Source of the DNA: Amphiura filiformis
Taxonomy: Eukaryota; Echinodermata; Ophiuroidea; Amphilepidida; Amphiuridae
Assembly (NCBI RefSeq): GCF_039555335.1
Contig: NC_092635.1
Span: forward strand, 50,922,052 to 50,986,051
DNA: 64,000 nucleotides
Direction: 5' to 3'
Shown here: positions 58,101 to 64,000 of the stretch, piece by piece
Layout of the letters: each line of letters starts with the position of its first letter
Numbering within the stretch: position 1 is the stretch's first letter
Program-made: the position numbers and the translations under genes
Notes under the pieces: generated by a model
Databases searched by the model: none
What the model was told of the DNA's origin: nothing
What the model saw: only the letters and a program-made list of their open reading frames with translations

Positions 58101-61100
58101 ATCAAAGACAAGTGTATTTCAATGTACTAAATACACGATGTACGCTTAAAACACGCTCTCATCAAAGGTTTACTGCAAAATATTATAGCTGAGTTTGTGG
58201 CTGCTAAATGCGATCTAAACATTGTTTTGAAATCAAATCTAATTAAATTTCTGCAAATTTTGCTGAAGAATCTTTACTCTCTAAACCAGTTTTCTGAAAA
58301 TTTGCAACCCAAAGTTATTAACAAGAAGGCTGAAAATGCACCCAAATCTGCAACACATCCCCATATGTACCTTCTTACTAAAACAACTGGTTGGGAACAC
58401 AACTCACTCACCTCTGATGTGTCCATTTCATCGTCTGACATAAAGTCTGGTAGGTATCGACCTGCACCAATGACAAAACACATTATTATTTACATAGTTA
58501 ACTCCTGAGTGACTTTTGCAGTTCTGAAGTAATTTGATTTAGAAACCCTTTTTTGAATTTCTTCAAGATAACATGCAAATTCAACACCTTTTCAGGACTT
58601 TAAATCAAGCAGGCATCTATAATGTTCCTTGATAACTGTCTCGTGAGGTTGCTCCAACCCCATCACAGGTCAGTAGATGAACAGAATGTGTGCTTTTTCC
58701 AGTAGTCAGTTTTACTTTAAGTCCCACATGTTTTGTGCAAGATTGAGATCCACAATGGGCACACAATACCTACCCTCTGCTCCTCCACTACTACCAGCTG
58801 CCCCAGCCCTTGCCCCTTCTTCATTCACAGATGCAGCTATCTGCATTACTGCATGGCCAATGGTTGGATGAGCCTTTACGATCCTGGAAAACAGAATAGA
58901 CAATAGGAGCAAAAACAACCATTGGGCATATGCATAGGTGGAATTGGATTAACAGACTTGTAGTGCATATATGGTGAAACAAAATTCTGCCTCTGCATCT
59001 GTTGTTGAAACTTTTTAATCAACACCAGATTAATTAATTAATTAATTAATTAACTTATTTATTTATTATTTAACCTGGGTGACCCATCAATGCACTGGCA
59101 CTGTTCTCCCTTGGTTCCCAGGTAAATTCACCCCTACCAAGATATTATCTTGTGTCCTAAATTATTCATTTGATATGACCATGGTTATTCCCGGACACAG
59201 CCCCTCGACCTCAACAACCGAATGCGTTTGCGCAGATTGTCAGCTGGTCTTCATCACAGATACTGTCGCAGACAACTTTGCCGATATGCATTTTTGGTAA
59301 TGTCAGATACGAGGATTGTTCATGCGGAACCCAAGTACCAGATCCCTGTTGCGTAATTACTGTGCAGCTAATCCTAATTTAAGCTATAAGCATATATACA
59401 GCCCAGACTTTCACACAGTAAATGTGCATCTGATTCTAGCAAGGGGTTGACAGTGATTCGCCGATTCTCCAAATTTGGCCAAATTTGCACGCTACGGTAT
59501 GATATACAGAAGCATACAGATAATGGCGGCATCCACAGTTTTATTACATTTATCCTCGAGTGACGCTTCCCAATCTTTATTTATTCCCTGATTCTAGTAA
59601 TGCATATGATGAAAGTTAATTTGATAGACTAAATCTGTCAAACCATACAGGCAATTGAATACTTACTTATGTACATTTTCGGGATCTGCAATCTGTATCA
59701 ATAACTCTGGGTCCCTCAGCATGGCTAAATAAAGATAAACAGAAAAAAGGAAGGACTTTCTAAATGTTTCCCCAACATGATTACAAAAGGTTGTGCTTTT
59801 TGTGATACTACATGTAGTGATAAGACCGGCATACTAATCTTTAATGTAGCATATTATACAGGGGTCTTGTCTATGTCTGTGTATTACTGGGTGTTATCTG
59901 CATACTATTTTAAAGCAAAAAGTGATTTGTGCCAAAAGCATCATAAGAGAAGAGACAAGTGAGAAAGAGAGAAGAGAAAAAGTAAAACGGAAAATTTTAC
60001 TTAAATTTAATAGAACATAAGCAGTTACTGTGACTTGCACATGATCTGATGCTATTGCTGATGTTGCAACAATTCGTCGGGTGCATTACATAGTGACCGA
60101 TCTGCACTTTATGGTCAAATCCATAGTGATGTTGAGCTCTCAAAATAAAAACATAGTGACGGATAAGTTTGGCAATCTATTACATATGTGAGATGTACAT
60201 GTATGATATTACTACATTTTAACGTTTTGAAAATATCTTTCAAGGGTCTACTAAGAGACACATGAATTGCTAAACATTAATCTATGCCAAATACAATTTA
60301 CCTTCTCAGCGTTTTCCCGATCCCCATTTTTTGATAAATTTGCGATCAACATCCATCACTACATGTATGTAATACACCCTGGTTTTGACATCTGTCACTA
60401 TGTAATGCACCCGACAAATTATTGTATACACGTCCATAATTGTCACATGGCTGTTTAAAGAAGAGAAGATACAACCCTTGCAAAAAGTTTTGCACGCCGG
60501 CTATGTCGAAGTTCCGCTATGTCAAACTGGTATTTTTCTACATGTTTACCAGAGGGTTTCAAATATGTTTAAAAAAAAAGATTCACTATGTTGAATATAC
60601 CACCAGGTTTGCTATATTGAAGTTTCGCTATGTCAAATAAGAAATAGATTTGCTATGTAAAATATGTATTATATTTGACATAGCGAATCTTTGCTAAAGC
60701 AAAAACTTCAACATAGTGGGCTGTAAAAGGAAAACCAAACAAGTTACTTACACACTGCTATGTGATCTGATGAAATCCCCGGTGTGGCAGCAATGATATT
60801 GTCTATAGTCTCATGGCTGGTTAAGATCTTGCGTACCTGAAATACAGTTAACCATATAACATACTCTGATTATCAAATCAAGCAATAGAATACCTGATTG
60901 GGGGAAGTAAGCTTTCTTATGGTTTATTGAGGATAGGGTTTATTTAATGCCAGGTAATTTATTTCATTAGATTAGTGAAACTAAAATGGAACAATGAATG
61001 CATTATAATCTATTAACCACATTGTCAAAAACAATACTTGGAAATATAAGATCTAATCCAATGCTTATTAAGTAGCGATATCATGTTTAATGAAGTAAAC

Positions 61101-63667
61101 TACCGTATTCATTCCAATAAGCGCCCAGGGCGCTTAACAAAGTCATTTTGCGTGGGCGCTTATTTTTACCTGGTGTACCTAATTTTTTTTGTAAAGGGCG
61201 TTTATTAGAGACAAATTGATGTAGGTTATAAAAGGGTCCTGAGACGTTCTAGTAGCTTTTCTGATGCAGAAAATGTATTGCAAGCTTACACAGGACTTGT
61301 AGCCCTCCAGCTATTTCACTGTATCGACGTCTATCTGTCACTTCAACATTAATGGTACCCTTTAGCAAATTGAAAATACCCTGGGTGGGTGCTTATTGGG
61401 GCATGGGCGCTTATTGGAATGAATACGGTACTATTTCTCATTTTCTTTCTGCAAAGATGGTCAATACAAACACTTGCAGCTGCAATCAGAAATCCCGGCC
61501 AGGTTCAACCATCTCCAAATTCCAGATGCCATAAATAAGAGTGCCGATGATGTAGCTACAACCCTGCCTATTCAGTACGGTAATTTAATTTTTTACTGGG
61601 ATGATAGAATGTGTATACTTACAGTCTGTCTGTGTGCAGGATTCAACAATGCTGCATGAAAAGCAGTGATCAACTGCCTGATGGCTTGATCATCCAAAGG
61701 TTCTGTGGGCAAAATACAGATGGTAGCAATAGGTACTGATCAGGAAAAATCATAATTTTACTATTTTCCAACTCCAAAAATTAATACATACTGGTAATAT
61801 GAAGTACTGTGCAGACTAGTGCAGTGCACTGGATACTGGATGTCCTAATAAAAAGTTACCTGATAATTTTATTTCATTATAACTCCAGAAGTATGCAGCC
61901 GGGGGCACTTCAATATGAAATGGATATAGGTGTAGGGCTGGCACTTTCGCACTAAGGGGCATTCGGTGAGAGCAAAATCTAAAAAATATGGGGTCATTGG
62001 GATGATTGGGTGAGAGCATGATTTTTGGCATTTGGTGAGAGCAAAATGTGAAAAATATGGGGTCATTGGGTGAGAACATGACCTTTTTTTTTTAAATGGA
62101 ATATTTGGGTGAGAGTTGAAAAAGCGCCACAGAAACGTCGAAAATTGAGTATCTAGTTCTAAATGGCTTCAAATTTCCCTCTTTTTTTTTCAAAATAAGT
62201 AACAAAATCCATGAGAAATAAAAGTTGCTGTCAAATTGGACTTGTAAGGGTCTTTGGGTGACAGATCAAATGGAAAAATAGGGGGTCTTCAGGTGACAGA
62301 GCATGGACAGAGTATGTGTTCGTAAAAAAATATGGGGTCTTTGGGTGACAGGGATGCTGAAAAAGGGGGTCTTAACAGCCCTACATAGGCGTCACCTCCA
62401 AAGTTGGAGTGCCCCCCAGGGGTATGCAGGCCAATTGGAAATCTCACAATTTAAGAGGGTACAAAAAAATGTATGTGTATAAGTTGTAACAGGTTTTTTT
62501 TTACAATTTTTTCTTGCAAAATTACATAAATGAAAATAATGAAATGTATTCAACACGTCATGGATTTACTTTATAAAATATCCCACCGATTATAAGCTGA
62601 TCAAAGTATACCTACAAACTGCTTTTAAACCATGTTTACTTTATCAATTTAAGGTGGTACTACACCCCATGATAAATTTTGTGACTAATTTTGCATTTTT
62701 CTCAAAAAATAACTACACACTGGTAACAATAGTTCGCTGAAATTTGAGGTACATTCTAGTGGTACCTCTTTTCTTATCATAAATAGCATACCGCTTGTCT
62801 CAAGTCACTGAAATTCAAGTGTAGTAACTGGATTCCTTGCCCCTATAATATACATAACTTTTGTAACCATTGTGTTATATTTTGAGAAAAATGCAAAAAT
62901 AGTCACCAATTTATCAAGGGATGTAGTACCACCTTAACCGTAACCCTGATATAATTTTGATAATTACCATGGGAGAATAAATCAGAAACTATTGACATAT
63001 AAAAAGACAATTCAATCTATGATATTCCAAGCATCTTTTTTTTGATAAGCTACAATGTATCCATCTGTATTGGGCTATTCCAGTTGAAATCCATACACCC
63101 CCTATAGAAGACATGACCTAAATCTCTCACACAGGGAGTGTGATTTTCAAAAAGGGGTTTCCTGAATGGGTGATTCCATTTGAAATCTACACACCCTGTG
63201 TGGGGATTTATTAAGGTCATTTCTACTATAGGGGGTGTATGAATTTCAATTGGAATAGCCCAATAGTTATATAGTTAACAAAATTGAAAAATCAGCATCC
63301 CATAATGCACTGCCCATTTTCCTTACCAAGTTGTACCAAGTGTAAAATACTACACTCTGTGGTGAATTTTTTTAAAGACTCATATATTGCCAATATTGTG
63401 ATCTGCTAGGATCATTTAAAAATCATATAATAATGAAATTTTATCGCAACAAATATCATGTAACATTATCGTGGTTAAGGCTTCTACCAAAAGCCAAGAT
63501 GTGGTGCAAGTACACATGTAAACAAAAGATGTTTGTGTTTACCATACCTGGCTTTGGTTCTGGTTCCGGTTGTTTTTTTCTCAATGCATGCACTGTACAT
63601 CCTCCCTGCAATCCATAGGAATTCAATGGTTCTGCATCCTGCAGTTTTCTGCCACAATATAGGAGAA
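55030..63667 (-). CDS. ubl7: Ubiquitin-like protein 7 (UBL7), lacking its first exon(s)
   Basis: Nine coding exons were read on the minus strand: 63667-63548, 61702-61623, 60836-60752, 59724-59667, 58883-58774, 58461-58412, 57465-57382, 56463-56206 and 55152-55030 (stop at 55030-55032). All have GT-AG ends and compatible phases, giving about 322 codons. The first visible exon is the C-terminal half of a ubiquitin-like domain (LLYCGRKLQDAEPLNSYGLQ, then GGCTVHALRKKQPEPEPKPG). The middle holds helical segments typical of UBL7 (TIDNIIAATPGISSDHIAV; LRDPELLIQIADPENV; AHPTIGHAVMQIA) and the acidic FMSDDEMDTSE. A Ser/Gly-rich region contains ITSDLFGQAMAQALQ. The C terminus is a UBA domain (QLQQLRDMGITDDARSLRAL, ending AALELIF). 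The order and wording follow vertebrate UBL7 (about 380 residues) closely. UBL7 is a UBL-UBA protein thought to link ubiquitin chains to other factors. The N-terminal UBL strands should lie beyond position 64000. Confidence 0.93.
55967..56167. mobile_element. ubl7: MITE with CAGGGACTG ends, inverted copy
   Basis: Same family as 47293-47499, 39 bp beyond the donor at 56206-56200 in the last UBL7 intron. It includes an (AG)n run. Confidence 0.82.
56532..57103. mobile_element. Fold-back element in a UBL7 intron
   Basis: The inverted arms include TGACCTATCAGGAAAATTG and the block TATTCGCAATAAGCGCCGCC (56571-56590) with its near inverse at about 56901-56925. The ends share TGAACT. Confidence 0.82.
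57964..58192. mobile_element. MITE with ATAATATTTTGCAG ends
   Basis: Left ATAATATTTTGCAGCAAACC and its near-exact inverse on the right. An inner GATGTTGCAAAGTCGGAGCT phrase recurs inverted at the very end of the window (63966-63991), suggesting a related element crosses the right edge. Confidence 0.8.
59019..59290. repeat. (TAAT)n/(TTTA)n run and dispersed repeat
   Basis: A simple repeat is followed by TTAACCTGGGTGACCCATCA text that matches 37670-37715. Confidence 0.6.
60069..60424. mobile_element. MITE with GTCGGGTGCATTACATAGTG ends
   Basis: Inverted ends sharing GTCGGGTGCATTACATAGTG. Located in the UBL7 intron between 59724 and 60752. Confidence 0.85.
60480..60720. repeat. Interspersed CGCTATGTCRAA repeats
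   Basis: Five or more variants of CGCTATGTCAAA/CGAAGTT within 240 bp, on both strands. Confidence 0.55.
61101..61430. mobile_element. MITE with TACCGTATTCATTCCAATAA ends
   Basis: The terminal inverted repeat continues through GCGCCCA (27 bp, exact). The first seven bases, TACCGTA, match the element at 1162-1384. Confidence 0.9.
61899..62421. mobile_element. GC-ended element with 8-bp target duplication
   Basis: The left end is CCGGGGGCACTTC and the right is GAGTGCCCCCCAGGG inverted. GTATGCAG brackets it at 61891-61898 and 62422-62429. The interior is decayed GGGGTCATTGGGTGAGAGCA repeats. Confidence 0.85.
62649..62937. mobile_element. TTAA MITE with AAGGTGGTACTAC ends
   Basis: TTAAGGTGGTACTACA at the left is inverted at the right, with TTAA at both ends and CATTTTTCTCAAAA inner arms. 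Confidence 0.88.
63072..63261. mobile_element. MITE of the GGGCTATTCC family, well preserved
   Basis: GGGCTATTCCAGTTGAAATC is inverted at the right end. Inner arms hold GAAGACATGACC. Confidence 0.87.
63548..63667 (-). other. ubl7: UBL7 exon: second half of the ubiquitin-like domain
   Basis: The TTTTCCAG acceptor and GTATGG donor bound 120 nt. Its translation carries the YCGRKL turn and the SYGLQGGCTVHAL strand that match the beta3-beta5 part of the ubiquitin fold in UBL7, followed by a Lys/Pro/Glu linker (KKQPEPEPKP). It begins with two bases completing a codon from an upstream exon. No matching upstream exon is visible in 63668-64000. Confidence 0.92.
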
Positions 63668-64000
63668 CTGGAAAATGAAAATGAAACAGATACTTTATGC
63701 ACAGCATGTGGTACGAATAGGAAGGTGTCATGCTCAGCCCTATAATTCAGTCAAAACATGATATCTGCACCACACATTCCCAAACACAGTCTACAAATGT
63801 ACCACTTTAAAATGCACTAAACGCCCTTATTCCATATCTGAACTAGTAATGTCATGGTTTTTGACGCAAGCGTCGATTGGGATGCATTCACCATTGGGCG
63901 ATTTAAATTTGGAAAGATATTACAGTATAACAGCTAAATATGTCAAACCATGGATGAAAGAGACGGTTAGCTCCGACTTTGCAACATCACGGTAGTATGC

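Overview
This is a window of animal nuclear DNA, not bacterial or viral DNA. The genes are split by GT-AG introns whose phases match, coding density is very low, the background is AT-rich, and dispersed transposon debris fills most of the space. The three genes I can read (a PWWP-domain protein, a Bax/Bak-type Bcl-2 protein and UBL7) are metazoan. The large DIRS retrotransposon and many palindromic MITEs suggest a marine invertebrate, perhaps an echinoderm or hemichordate. That last step is inference; the sequence does not name the species. Layout: (1) 1-16.4 kb holds the 5' five coding exons of a minus-strand gene. Its protein starts with AT-hook-like basic motifs, continues with about eight 43-residue charged tandem repeats and an acidic run, and enters a PWWP domain; the gene runs off the left edge. 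(2) 16.4-21.7 kb is repeat debris. (3) 21,719-28,832 is a GC-rich, nearly complete DIRS1-type tyrosine-recombinase retrotransposon on the minus strand. It has inverted terminal repeats and a textbook internal complementary region, but a decayed coding region. (4) 28.8-46.1 kb has no recognisable gene. It holds nested fold-back elements, including a 2.96-kb TTAA-flanked inverted repeat inserted into a tandem array that itself lies inside a 5.85-kb element. (5) 46.1-51.5 kb carries, on the plus strand, two small candidate exons of unknown identity and then a four-exon gene for a 317-residue Bax/Bak-like apoptosis protein. (6) 51.5-54.0 kb is the downstream part of that gene and contains an old tandem duplication. 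(7) 55.0-63.7 kb holds nine coding exons of UBL7 on the minus strand, convergent with the Bcl-2 gene; its first coding exon(s) lie past the right edge. The genes show no operon-like link. The UBL7 and Bcl-2 genes are tail to tail and may share a short terminator region near 53.6-54.1 kb. The most notable points are: the tandem-repeat PWWP protein; a TTAA MITE family sitting at or just after 5' splice sites in two separate genes; an occupied and an empty insertion site for a fold-back element within 1 kb of each other; the DIRS internal complementary region; an altered BH1 motif in the Bcl-2 protein; and perfect nuclear-receptor DR1 motifs repeated inside a mobile element. All calls are by eye; no database search was run.
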